From: Siphonodentalium dalli
Lineage: Eukaryota > Mollusca > Scaphopoda > Gadilida > Siphonodentaliidae
DNA length: 64,000 nt
Reading direction: 5' to 3'
NCBI GenBank assembly: GCA_032622095.1
Contig: CP136063.1
Location: forward strand, 147,117,379-147,181,378
Within the stretch, counting starts at the first letter, position 1, and every line of letters starts with the position of its first letter. Shown here in pieces: positions 36,450-47,599 of the stretch. The position numbers and the translations under genes were made by a program. The notes under the pieces were generated by a model, which did no database searches, was not told the origin of the DNA, and was given only the letters and a program-made list of their open reading frames with translations.

Positions 36450-36880
36450 TCCAACAACAACAATCCGATCAGAGGGTCCTATATTACTATTTCTTTGGCT
36501 TTGGGGGTAAAAAATATTTGATTCGAGTCGAGGAACCCATCAAACAAAGCTCAGAGTTATTAGATATTGATTTTTGAAATTTGTTAATTGCTCGAGATGA
36601 GTACTAATAACTGCCGTCAATTTGGTAACCTGCTCGAGATTTTACGCCAAAACTCTATTCAAACAGACAAGGATGGATAACTCTATAATCAAGTGGTAAT
36701 AATAACGAAATTTTGACTGTCTTCTGGGCCAGAAAGAATTCCCGATAATGAAAAATAATAGATTTCTAAAATCGATATCTAACAAATCTGAGCTTTGATG
36801 GGTGACTTCCTCGACTCGAATCAAATATTTTTTACCCCCGAAGCCATTGAAATAGTAATAACACAAACTGTATGTCAAAA
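36450..36880. repeat. central inverted repeat of the foldback element
   Basis: Arms at about 36470-36580 and 36765-36870 are reverse complements ('gggggtaaaaaatatttgat', 'tcgagtcgagga', 'cccatcaaa', 'agctcaga'). Small indels separate them. The spacer is about 180 bp. Confidence 0.85.
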
Positions 36881-37429
36881 CAACTCAGTAACAAAGAGAC
36901 AATAACACAAAATATCCTGTGTTGGTGGTAGCCAGCCAACTGATTACCTGTAAGCTAATTTATTAACGGTGAATGCATGCCGAACACAAGAGTGCACGGC
37001 GTAAAATTATTATAAAAACTACCAATAACATAACTTTTAATCGCCCAAATTGCACCAAACTTCACATATCACTAGCTTACATATACACACACATATTTAT
37101 AAACTTTATTTCATATATTTCCCTTATTTACGCCTTATTTGGACTTGTGTTCGGTATTCATAGAGTTAGCCGCCATCTTGCCGAACTCTGGTTTACGTGA
37201 TGACAGCTAATATTGTACACAAACCTACCAATAACTAAACTTCTAATATGTCAAATTGCATCAAACTTCACATATCAATAGCTTACATATACACACACAT
37301 CTTTATAAACTTTATTTCATATATTTCCCTTATATACGCCTTATTTGGACTTGTGTTCGGTATTCATAGAGCTAGCCGCCATCACGCCGGACTCTGACTC
37401 GGCGTGAAATTACATAAAACTTTCATTAA

Positions 37430-37924
37430 AGGCACGTGAGGCCTTAGTTGTCGAAAATATTCATATTTGTTCCAATCACCGTAAACAGAAAAAACAGTAA
37501 AACGCATACAGTTTCGTTCATATATACCATGACCATCGCATAAACAGCATGTTATCATAAAGACCTACTATATTTTACCTAAGCAAGAGCCTGATTGTGT
37601 TACAGAAGATAGCACAATGCTACTGGCTAATCACACACAAATGGCATAAACGCTCTTTATTAGTTCCATATCAGGAATTCACCCACAAAGAACGCTCTTT
37701 ATGTTTACCATCATAATATAAACAAACACCAGAAAAGTTACTTTTTATGCTTTTGTTTACATAACAATGGTCAACCATATGACAATAACATACTGTTTAT
37801 GCGATATTTCTTATTTGTATACGGACAAAGTCTGTCTACATTTTGATGTTCTTTTTGTTTGTGGCGGTTTTTGACGGTTGGAAATATTTTCACAGGATAC
37901 CCACCGCCAAGGCCAACCGTACCT
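37430..37924. mobile_element. TTAA-flanked MITE, copy 1 (495 bp)
   Basis: TTAA duplications lie at 37426-37429 and 37925-37928. The termini are AGGCACGTGAGGCCTTAG and the reverse complement of AGGTACGGTTGGCCTTGG. Sister units of the surrounding foldback (for example 35262-35278 read in reverse) show the empty site with a single TTAA. A related inverted copy lies at 49226-49748. Confidence 0.92.
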
Positions 37925-39804
37925 TTAACGTAACTTTCAATCGGCCAAATTGCATCAAACTTCACATATCAGTATTATCACTAGCTTAGGCCAAAGTGAA
38001 AAATAGGTGTGTTTCCACTCCCATCCATAAAAAAAACAGGGGCGGGGGGGTGGCTTTTCACTTTATTTTTTTTTTTCACTTTATTTTTTCGCGGGGAAAT
38101 TCAAATATCATATTTGTGCTATCTTTCTAATAATTATGTCATTTATGAACTTATTGTGAAGGCTAACAATGTATGTACTGAATTTCAGTGCCTTGTGTAT
38201 GCATTTAAAAAACTTAAGTGCCAACACGCTGCTGGCACTTGTTTGGGACGACAAAAGAGACTATGGACTTACATCAAGAGTAAAAGGAAAGATAGTTCTG
38301 GAGTGTCACCACTGAAGAGAAGAGGAATTATATACAGCGACGCCAACACAAAGGCAGAGATACTCAATCAGCAATTTTCATCAGTATTCACCACAGAAGA
38401 CACCACAAATATACCAGCTGAGCCCATCCCGGTGAATAAAGTGGACGAAATAGTCGTCACCGAAAATGGAGTACTTAAATTGATAAATAACATCAACATA
38501 CATAAGGCCACTGGACCTGACGGTATTCCTGGACGACTACTAAAAACAGTCGCTTCAGAAATTACACCAATGCTGACAAAACTCTTTCAATCCTCAATCA
38601 ACCAAGGGAAAATACCAACTGACTGGAAAGAGGCATATATCACTCCATTGTACAAGAAAGGAGATAAAACATCTGCATCAAACTACCGTCCAGTATCTTT
38701 AACATCAATCTGCAGCAAACTTCTAGAACATATAATTCACTACCATCTAATCAGTTATCTGGAATCAAACGACCAGTTAACAGACTTTCAACATGGTTTC
38801 AGAAAGAACAGATCATGTGAAACTCAACTTCTCTTGACGGTGGATGACTTAGCAAGAGGACTATTTAAAGGCGAACAGATCGACGCTGCACTACTCGACT
38901 TCTCCAAGGCATTCGACAATGTACCGCATCAGAGATTACTACAACAGTGCATAGGACATGGCATAAATGACAACATCTTGGAATGGATAAAGGATTTTCT
39001 CTCAAACAGAACCCAGAGAGTCATCTTAGAAGGTCATCTCCCCGAAGAAAAACCTGTAACATCAGGAGTACCACAAGGAACAGTTATGGGACCATTACTG
39101 TTCCTTATCTACATCAACGACCTTCCCAAATGTGTGACAGCTACACCCCGCTTGTTTGCAGATGACTGCTTGTTGTACAGGACAGTAAAATCAAAAAAAG
39201 ACGCTAAACTGCTCCAGGAAGACCTTGACAACCTTCAACTTTGGGAAAAGAAGTGGCAGATGGAATTCAATGCGGACAAATGCGAGATCATACGTATAAC
39301 AAACAAAAGGAAACAAAATGTCTTGGAAACCCAGTACACCATTCATGGGAAACCACTACGATGTGTGAACTCTGCAAGGTATCTCGGTGTCAACATCAAG
39401 GAGGATGTCACCATGTTTCTAAGATCTGTAAAAAGGCAAATTCTACAACAGCCTTCATTGGAAGAAACCTAACCAACTGCAGCCCCAACATCAAGGAGCA
39501 GTGTTACAATGCCATGGTGCGTCCAATAGTAGAGTACTCATCGACTGTATGGAACCCACACACAGCGGAAAACATCGAGAAACTGGAGAAAGTTCAACTG
39601 AGAGCAGCCAGAATGGTCCAGAACAACTACCAATGGAGGAGCAGCCCAAGAACGATGGTGAAAAACCTTGGATGGAAATTACTTGAAGAAAGACGAAAAG
39701 ATGCCACCTTGTCTATGTTCTTCAAGTGTATCAAAGGACTGGTCGTCACAAATCAAGCTACTCCACTCGTGAAGAGCAAAACCAACGCCAGAGAATGGCA
39801 GCTA

Positions 39805-40965
39805 ACTGGGACCTTGGCTAACTGGGACCTTGGGCTAACTGGGACCTTGGCTAACTGGGACCATGACCAACTGGGACCTTGGCTAACTGGGACTTTTGGC
39901 TAACTGGGACCTTGGTTATATTTATTACATATATTAGTAGAATAGAACATTGATAATAGAATATTGTTTGTTTTATTTGTGTTATTGCTTCAAAAATAAA
40001 AAAATAAAAATATATTGTCAATCTATAAAACTTACCACTGTACTAGTATCTCCTCCTGACTCTGTTGTATCAAGAAGCCAGGGAGATTCCGACAACAATT
40101 AAGATGGTGAGTGAAGGAAAGTTGACGTGTCGCCAGAAGAAGAACACCACGGTAATGCATGGGAAAATCTTCAGCCTATGGGACAAATAGGACGCCAAAG
40201 AGGTCTCAACCAGTCAACTTCTCAGAGAATGCGCTCAGTTATTCGCACCAGTTCCAGAACCAGACAGGCGTGACAGAGAATGCACTCAGGTATTCTCACC
40301 AGTTGAAGAACCAGACATGCGTGACAGAGAGTAAATACAGCATACCAGTATGGGTATATACATGCAGATACAGTGCTACAGCCTCCATCGTGCTACACAG
40401 AACTGCAAAACCAGCAGACTTATATTATTTATCTAAAATGTTAACATTTCATTTGTTTTTATCTTTCTCATGACTTAATAAAAATTGATTTTAATGAAAT
40501 GATTAACCTCTTCGCTGCTATGACGTCCGTATCTATTACGGGCGTAAAAGTGCACGCCGTGTGCTATATGGTCCGTAGGTACTACGGACCTACTTCAGCA
40601 CACTAGAAGTAGGCCATTATACATAACTGGAACTCAGAGATTAGTGCATCGGAATAACTGTATCTCGACGTTTCAAACAGTGTATGATGTTCCACGAATG
40701 TGAACAATAATAGCCTTTCAGCTGAGTCACTTTTATGGTTCTTTTGACATTCCCGCTATATTTTCCCATTGGAAAATGCCAATAACGTCAACAGTCCAGC
40801 ACACGACGTCATAACGTCATTTAGCAGTGAAGAGGTTAATAATATATCTGAAGGTCCCAGTTAGCCAAGGTCCCAGTTAGCCAGAAGGTCCCAGTTAGCC
40901 AAGGTCCCAGTTAGCCTGACTTGAGGTCCCAGTTAGCCAAGGTCCCAGTTAGCCAAGGTCCCAGT
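39805..40965. mobile_element. TA-flanked element with 7+7 inverted GGTCCCAGTTAGCC repeats
   Basis: The left end has seven copies of 'ctaactgggaccttgg' and the right end seven inverted copies 'aaggtcccagttagcc'. Termini ACTGGG/CCCAGT are flanked by TA (39803-39804, 40966-40967). Removing the element with one TA joins the interrupted reverse transcriptase in frame, which supports these boundaries. The interior has no recognised transposase and includes a piggyBac MITE. A Tc1/mariner-like origin is inferred from TA. Confidence 0.9.
40507..40835. mobile_element. piggyBac-type MITE, copy 2 (329 bp)
   Basis: TTAA at 40503-40506 and 40836-40839, termini CCTCTTCGCTGCT and AGCAGTGAAGAGG. It is nearly identical to copy 1 at 10012-10341 and in the same orientation, so both inserted recently relative to most repeats here. 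Confidence 0.94.
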
Positions 40966-42080
40966 TAGCTGGATACCACGCCAGATCACGAGGCCATAAC
41001 CAGCGCTACACTCAGCATCATGTGCGAGTAGATGCGTATAAATACTCCTTCTTTCCGTCGGCCATACGGATGTGGAACGCCCTACGTGAAGAGGCAGTGG
41101 CTTGCACCTCCCTGGAAGACTTTCAGAAGGAGATGCTCAAAACAGGCTACTGAGGATGACAGAACCGATTTGTTAACTCCACTCATGATGATTTTACTTG
41201 TATTATACACAATCCTTATTTTAATTTCACCAATATTAGCTTTTAACGACATCCTCATCCGCCTGTGCGCACAAATGCGATAATATTCCTACAGAAGACT
41301 TCTGCAGGGAGTTGCATTTTATCGGAAGAAGAGAAGAAGAAGACATGTTGACACTATTTCCCGGATGTTGGCAAAATTGTTTTAGATCTTCCGGTAAATA
41401 TACACTCCGGCTTCCGTTCGGTAAATTACCGTAGGCCTATATCATCCGTTGTTACAGTCCGTTCTTTTCAGAAGTTTTGGGACAGATGTATTCTTTGTGA
41501 TTGCGTTCGCATAAATATTGTGTAGCATTATTTTGCCGGTATATTTGGGCATGTCGTTAGTTGACGTACATTAATAATGCGGTCATAAACTCACCACCCT
41601 AATGCCGCCATGGAGCTTCATTTTACAGTGTGTCTGAAAACCACGTGCGCGTTTGTTTTTGTTTACAATCTGTTGCTATATCGGTCACAACACGGAAATT
41701 TATTGTCAGTGGGTCGATTTAATAACCAAATAAGGAGACAATTTTAGTATGCTTGTTTATGTGAGAGGTCTATATATAACAATATAAATAGTGTAGTATT
41801 AATTCACGTGGAAATAGTAAATACATCGTATTTTATTTTTCGGGATTTGGAAAATAAATAAAGTGAGTTTCGTCGGGGGGTTTTGAGGTGGGGCGGGCGG
41901 GGGAGTGGAAACATGCCTATTTTTCGCTTTGGCCTTACATATACACACACATCATTATAAACTTTATTTCATATATTTCCGTCTTTTAACCCTTATTTTG
42001 ATTTGTTTTCAGTTGTGTTCGGTTGTGACAGTGACACTGTGTTCGGTTGTGTTCGGTATTCATACTAAATCATAGTGACC

Positions 42081-42971
42081 CTTATGTCATGAATGATGGC
42101 TTATCCCAATGCCAATTTTGAAAACATAAATATTTGGTGCTGTCGTACCTAATCCCATACTTTGCCGTAATAACATGGAACGACCACTAATCAAACGAAC
42201 TATTCTCTAACACACACACACACACAAAATGACTCTTAATGAGTGAATGACTAAGTGAAATTGAATACCAGCAATCCTGATTTGCAGCTGAAATATCTTT
42301 TTTAAGCAACTGACCAATCTATTCCACGGGTTAGATTATATTTATAAAGACTATGGCGGTAATTGTCGACAGTTAATAAGCAATGATTAATAATAACCTC
42401 CCCATCCTCCCAAATATTCTTGTCTTCTAACATGATTCTCCGGAAAAAATAACACTTTTTTGTTGAATTTTATAAACTAGTTAGCTATTTCCGGTTTGAT
42501 GCCGGGGTGCGTTCGATTGCAGTATTAATTTGCACTGTTCGCCAAAGTTATTTCAGTTCAATTAGTTAACACCGGTAGAACACGAATTTTATTACTTTTT
42601 TGTTGGTGCTTGGTTAATTTTTGTAGATAAAATTAATAACGGTACACTATATAATGCAAGTTTGAAGGTCGAGTCTTTGTGCTCCTTTTTGTATATATTA
42701 TTATTGGAACACACACCATCCCAGGAGGCTTGAGAACCAGTCTCATTATCTACATTTTTTGTGACGTATTGCTCATTTCATCTAAGATTTTGAAGGCGAT
42801 CGCTTTATTTCTTTTAATAAATTCCATTTTAAATGCGATCGGCTCACTTCTGTAGGACAATTTTCAGTCTAAAATTGTCATAAAAGTGTGACCAACATAG
42901 ACGGTAAAACTAAAGTAATGCCATATGTTGAGTAGTGTTGACTAATGCAGTAGCCAGGCTAATGCCGTAGT
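42081..42971. other. no gene recognised; (AC)n
   Basis: A short (AC)n run lies at 42209-42226. The motif 'gtaatgcc' recurs around the Mutator-like insertion (42915, 43455), hinting at an older repeat as its target. No exon. Confidence 0.4.
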
Positions 42972-42980
42972 AATAGTATT

Positions 42981-43444
42981 GCCGATGGCGATGGGGTCAT
43001 TGTCACAACTTACAAGGCTCCGGTCACATTCGTAGCCAGCTTTTTAAATTGATCACAAATGTAGCCAGCTTTTCTATGGCGATCACATTTGTAGTCAGCT
43101 TTTCATATTCATTCAAGCCTCAACGAACAAGATTAGGTTAATCTCATTTTTCTGAGTTGATAGACGAAAAACAACTTGAAGTTGAACTTTAATGTGATAT
43201 TAGTTCATCTAATAACTCGAGGTTTCCGATCAATGTCGTTAGAATGCTCGAATTATTTTCCAATATAAGTTGATAAACGAAGTCATTTCTGGAGCATGAC
43301 GTCGGCATTTTAGTCACGAACGTGATGACGTCATATTTCGCGCCATATAAAGCATGGAATTAGACAAGCTGGCTACGAATGTGATCGCCGGCGAAAAGCT
43401 GGCTACGAATGTGACCGGAGCCTTGTGACAATGACCCCATCGGC
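42981..43444. mobile_element. Mutator-like MITE, copy 2 (464 bp), inverted
   Basis: Terminal inverted repeats GCCGATGG.GATGGGGTCATT and the reverse complement at 43444. The identical 9-bp TSD AATAGTATT abuts both ends (42972-42980, 43445-43453). The asymmetric interior aligns to copy 1 only in reverse complement. The left end carries a small duplication (gatggcgatgggg). Confidence 0.93.
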
Positions 43445-43653
43445 AATAGTATTGGTAATGCCTACTAATTTTACAGTAACTGATGGTATGGTTTGGTGAA
43501 ATTCAAATTCCGCCCTTGGCCGTGCTTGATTTGTCGGCGCATGTCCATCTGAGGCCCATCTGATGGGGTAGAATCCCATCGATGTGATGGGACCAACAAC
43601 AACATAGAATCCTACAATGTTTGGCCTACTAAGTACTATATAAAAACAAATGT

Positions 43654-46099
43654 TTTTTTATGTTTACCCATACCATAGTATGGTAAACATAGTGTCGTTG
43701 CCCGGATTGACCACTCGTCGTTGGTCCGTCTGTCTGTCTGTCCGTCTGTCTGTCCGTAGACACTTTACGAGTAATGCGATAACTCAAACATTTTATATCC
43801 GATCGAAACCAAATTTTGTATATGGGTTTCTCAGCCCAAAATACAGATCGAATTTGGGTTTGATCCGAGATTTTGTTACAGAGTTATGGCCCTTTTTCAA
43901 CTTAGAATTCACGCATTCTGCCATAACTCAAACATTTTTTATCTGATTGGAACCAAATTTGGTATGTGAGTTTCACAGCCCAAAATACAGATCGAGTTCG
44001 AATATGGGTTTGATCCGATTTATTTTAAAGGAGTTATGACCCTTTTTCGAAGAAATAAATTGGAAAAAAAAAATCGATTTCTTAAAAAAAAATTTACTTT
44101 TAACTTTTATAATAATAATAAAAAAAATGTCATTGACATTGATTGGTTGATCGGTTTAGAAAATAATTAACCCTGCTCACAAATGCTATCTGATGCATCA
44201 AAGTCAAACAATTTTCTTCTGATCTGCCTCATATTTCTTACCTAGGTCTTTCTTAGCACGTTCTTCATCTGTATGGATTTTGGTATTGTTTAGTTAACCC
44301 TTTCCACTCTTGTTTTTAAATATAATTCATCCAAGCCAGGATGACTCAAACATTTTTCATCTGATCGACACCAATTTTGGTATATGAATTTCTGACCCCT
44401 AAATACAGATCAAGTGCGAATATGGGTTTGATCCGGTATATATTAACAGAGTTATGGCCCTTTATAATTCATACATCTTTTCCATGCACTATTAAATTTG
44501 AATAGAACAAGACACACCTGTGTTATTGGAAGGAGATAATTTATTGCTTTGGACACAGTGACCTGATAGTTCCACTGGTGACTGCAGACTTAATATAAAC
44601 ATCTGTCAAACTTTGATTGATGTTAGACTCTTTATTCCAGTTCTGTTCTCTGTTGAAACCATGCAGTTCATGGCATTATTGTTTACAGAGACACTGTTGT
44701 TATAACTTAGAAAATAATTAATACAGCATTCCTTAGTTCCATCATATGATGTCATTGAAAATGATTAACCCTCTGCACACATCATATGGTCTTCTGATGT
44801 TTTTTATTTGATCATTCTCCTATTCTATGTACATGTTGATGGTGATCCACTTTTAATTTGCATGAATTTGGGATTAAAATTAACCCATTCGATTGACTCA
44901 TATTATCTGATAGACATATATTAAATTATCACTTTAACTTTGAGCCAGGTTCAGTCAGTGTTTCAAGAAATGACCGGTTGAAATTCATCATTAGAGGATA
45001 TGTCTTATTTTGAAATTCCCTCAATTGCATTTGGGCTACAGGATAATATTAACAGTGCTGGGATTCTTGAGACTGACTTATTGTATGGGTTTCTAAATCC
45101 AATGACATGCATTTTGTTGACTACTCTGTGTTTATCAGTTCATTAGTTTGGGTAAGATTAACCCCTTACTATCCAATTTGATAACTCAAATATTTCCATT
45201 GATTATGTTTATAGTTCTGGCACAGTTTATGATAACACACCTCTAACCTGCATAGTGAGGGTCATTTGGTTTATTTGCTTAAATATATTAACATCCTTCA
45301 CCAATCCTGTTGACACAATGTGATAGCTAAATATTTTTTGCATGATTACTCTATAAATAATCACATCTGTGATAATCATGACACATTCTTCACCTGTATA
45401 GATTTTGGTATCGATCGAATGGTTGTGATAATATTATAAACCTTAACTTTAATTATATTTAAACTGTTCACAAACATATTTTTCTAATGATCAACTTACA
45501 AGAAAATTAACATTTATATCCAATCATTAGCAATCATATTTTATATCCAGGTCTATACATCCCTCACTTCTATAGTTGATCAGGTATTGATTGTTTTTTA
45601 GTGGTGAAATATTAATAGGTTGCTATGAATTTTTAATATGCAGCTGACACAAGATATTATGAACAAAAAAATAACAATGATAATAAAAAAACCCACACAA
45701 TATGTAATGTCTCATGTTCCAATGTAATAAATAGATAAATGGAGTTGCTATGATGTTTATCTACCTAATTTCTTAATTATTTGATATTTAACAGCTATGG
45801 TGCTTCTCTCCGACTATGGATTGAGCTTAATTAGACTTATAACTCTATAAGACATACATGTATCTGTGTTGGAGTCACTAATAGGTTCAGGTTGAAATCA
45901 AAGCCACGTCTGTTAACATTGTGTTAATGTGAGCAAGGTGCCCAATAAGTGTGATTTCACTTGTGAATTAATAGTAAGGTGTGAATTGTTTAAAGTTTTG
46001 CACTCATGAAAAGGATGGGGTAAGGATATATGAAAATAGCTCATCGCTGTCGCCAAGGTATGGGTTAAACATCTGCCGATCGTGATCGGCCTCTCGTTA
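43654..46099 (-). mobile_element. family G element, copy C, minus orientation
   Basis: Read in reverse, it begins TAACGAGAGGCCGATCACGA (hairpin) at 46099 and ends with the hairpin near 43660-43690 followed by TAAAAA. A CTGT/CCGT microsatellite lies at 43720-43755. It is collinear with copy B and lacks the F1 insertion. Monomers with 'cagagttatggccc' and 'ccaaatttggtatgtga' lie at 43790-44040 and 44340-44470. Confidence 0.82.
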
Positions 46100-46284
46100 T
46101 ATCGTAACATCACCCTTTAGGCTTTACATACGAAGCCACAGTGTCAGTAGACCTGAAATGAGCCTTTGACCTGCGCACAGCGAACCTCAAACTTGGAGGA
46201 GCCTTTGATCTGTGTTGCCGCACATGTAATTGTAACTGTACCCACCGATGTTGCTGAAACGTCCCATTACGGGTGTGACTAAAC

Positions 46285-47180
46285 GAATACAGGAGAAGTC
46301 GGCCCCGCGCGAAGTCGGCCCCGCACGAAGTTCTTGGCAAGCTTCCTTCGTGGAATCATATAGTCCTTAAGAATGTTTTCTACATCATCCTGTGTAATAT
46401 TAATTGAATTTAGCGTCTTGGTTGTTCGTTTCGGAAAATCTGGAATAGATTGGCCAAATGATATATGATATGATTAATCTGCTACATATGAGACTTGAAC
46501 ATCATATTGTGATAAAAGCATATTGTCAATAATAGCTTTCAGAAGGAATACAGTAGAAGTCGGCCCCACGCGAAGTCGGCCCCATATATAACAGAACCAT
46601 TGTTTAAAATCATTCTTTATTTATTTTATTATATGAAATATGAAACTGATAATAATGATAATGCAACTATCATATTTTTATAACTGAGCCGCTGTCAGTG
46701 ACTCCCCATGAGTGAAGATCATTTTGTTACGGAACGTCGAAATACCAAGCTGAACCAAGCTGAGGAAAAATAAGGCGGAACATGCCATTCAAAGCATATT
46801 TTGTGCTGTATACTGAAAAAATAAAACAAAATAATGCAACATGGCGTAATTTTATTTGAGTTTTGATGACATAGTGAGCGTAAATCTATAGAAAAATGCG
46901 GTGATCGCGAAAACTTCAGCTTGGTATTGGTTCAGCTTGGTATTTCGACGCACCCTTTTGTTATTACAACTAAGAAAACATTGCGGACTTCACAATTAGC
47001 CTACACAAACACTACACTAACTCAACTAAATTTAAGTTGGGGACCTCACAATTAGACAAAATAAACACTATCTCAATAAAATTAAGCCGATTTAATCCCT
47101 TTTAATTAATGGGGCCGACTTCGCGTGGGGCCGTCTTCGTATGGGGCCGACTTCGCGCGGGGCCGACTTCTCCAGATACC
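46285..47180. mobile_element. 896 bp element with iterated GAAGTCGGCCCC ends
   Basis: The 8-bp TSD GACTAAAC (46277-46284, 47181-47188) is part of the terminal repeat of the enclosing foldback. The ends are GAATACAGGAGAAGTCGG and the reverse complement of GGTATCTGGAGAAGTCGG. Each end carries two to four 'cgcgaagtcggcccc' units. A third end-like block (gaatacagtagaagtcgg) lies inside at 46546. TSD length suggests hAT. Non-coding. Confidence 0.87.
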
Positions 47181-47599
47181 GACTAAACACCAAGCCGTAG
47201 GAAATAAGATGAAAAATTGAAGTTTATTCTATATTATTATGTATATGTGATGTTTATATGACCAAATAAAACTATTTTAATGATATTTGATGGACGAAAG
47301 TCTAATTAAATCGCCTAGAACACAGCGCGACGGACACAAAGCTGCGGCTTGGTGTTTGGACATTTTGCGTTGTGGCTTGGTTAATATAAAATAAAGCTCC
47401 CATCAGCTTATATCTATATTATTATGTATATGTAATGTTTATATTACCAAATAAAACTATTTTAATGATATTTGATGGACGAAAGTCTAATTAAACCGCC
47501 TAGAACACAGCGCGACGGACACCAAGCTGCGGCATGGTGTTTGGACAATTTGTGTTGTGGCTTGGTTTATATAAACCAGCTTTTATCCGGGCTTTGGAC

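Larger units (their letters stand above)
38226..41344 (+). pseudogene. non-LTR retrotransposon reverse transcriptase, 5'-truncated, frameshifted and interrupted
   Basis: This encodes an RNA-directed DNA polymerase of the jockey/CR1 type, which copies its RNA at the nicked target. Visible landmarks: LWTYIKSKRKDSSG (near 38260), ATGPDGIPG (38510), NYRPVSLTS (38682), LLDFSKAFDNVPH with the first catalytic Asp (38892), GVPQGTVMGPLLFLIYINDL (39065), FADDCLLY with the catalytic Asp pair (39154), RYLGVNI (39380). A frameshift near 39410 moves the tail (VRPIVEYSSTVWNP, LEKVQLRAARMV) to the next frame. A TA-flanked element at 39805-40965 then cuts it. The C-terminus (AYKYSFFPSAIRMWN) resumes after 40967 and ends at the stop 41151-41153. 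A GAAGAA-type tail lies at 41324-41344. The endonuclease domain is absent. Codons upstream of about 38226 belong to the host element. Confidence 0.93.
37989..41934. mobile_element. Harbinger-like element carrying nested insertions
   Basis: The ends are GGCCAAAGTGAAAAATAGG (37989) and the reverse complement of GGCCAAAGCGAAAAATAGG (41934). The shared inverted repeat continues through GTTTCCACTCCC. TTA flanks both ends (37986-37988, 41935-41937), and sister foldback units show the empty site (agcttacatatacac). Its own sequence is only about 0.8 kb (37989-38225 and 41345-41934) with no transposase frame. Confidence 0.88.
35112..42080. mobile_element. large foldback element with ~200 bp repeated arms, multiply invaded
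   Basis: Left end GGTCACTATGAATACCGAAC, right end the reverse complement of GGTCACTATGA. The left arm (35112-35880) holds four ~200 bp units ('ctatgaataccgaacacaag', 'aataaggcgtatataaggg', 'gtgatatgtgaagtttgatg', 'aagatggcggctaactc'). The right arm holds three units inverted (36975-37430, then 37929-37988 joined to 41938-42080). A central inverted repeat lies at 36450-36880. CTTATG occurs near both outer edges but the TSD is not certain. No transposase frame was found. Confidence 0.75.

Noticed and set aside
38009-38225. First ~70 codons of the long open frame that runs into the reverse transcriptase
   Set aside because: This part is the Harbinger-like terminal region, includes poly-T, and has no resemblance to retrotransposon proteins; the open frame continues by chance.
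39801-40970. CRISPR-like regularly spaced repeats
   Set aside because: Units are contiguous or nearly so, are inverted between the two ends and sit in a eukaryotic transposon with TA duplication; there are no spacers or cas genes.
41032-41283. 83-residue open frame after the TA-flanked element
   Set aside because: It overlaps the true C-terminal reverse transcriptase frame (stop 41151-41153) in a different frame.
46110-46340. Minus-strand open frame rich in Arg/Ser
   Set aside because: It crosses the boundaries of two delimited elements (46271 and 46285), so it cannot be an ancestral gene.
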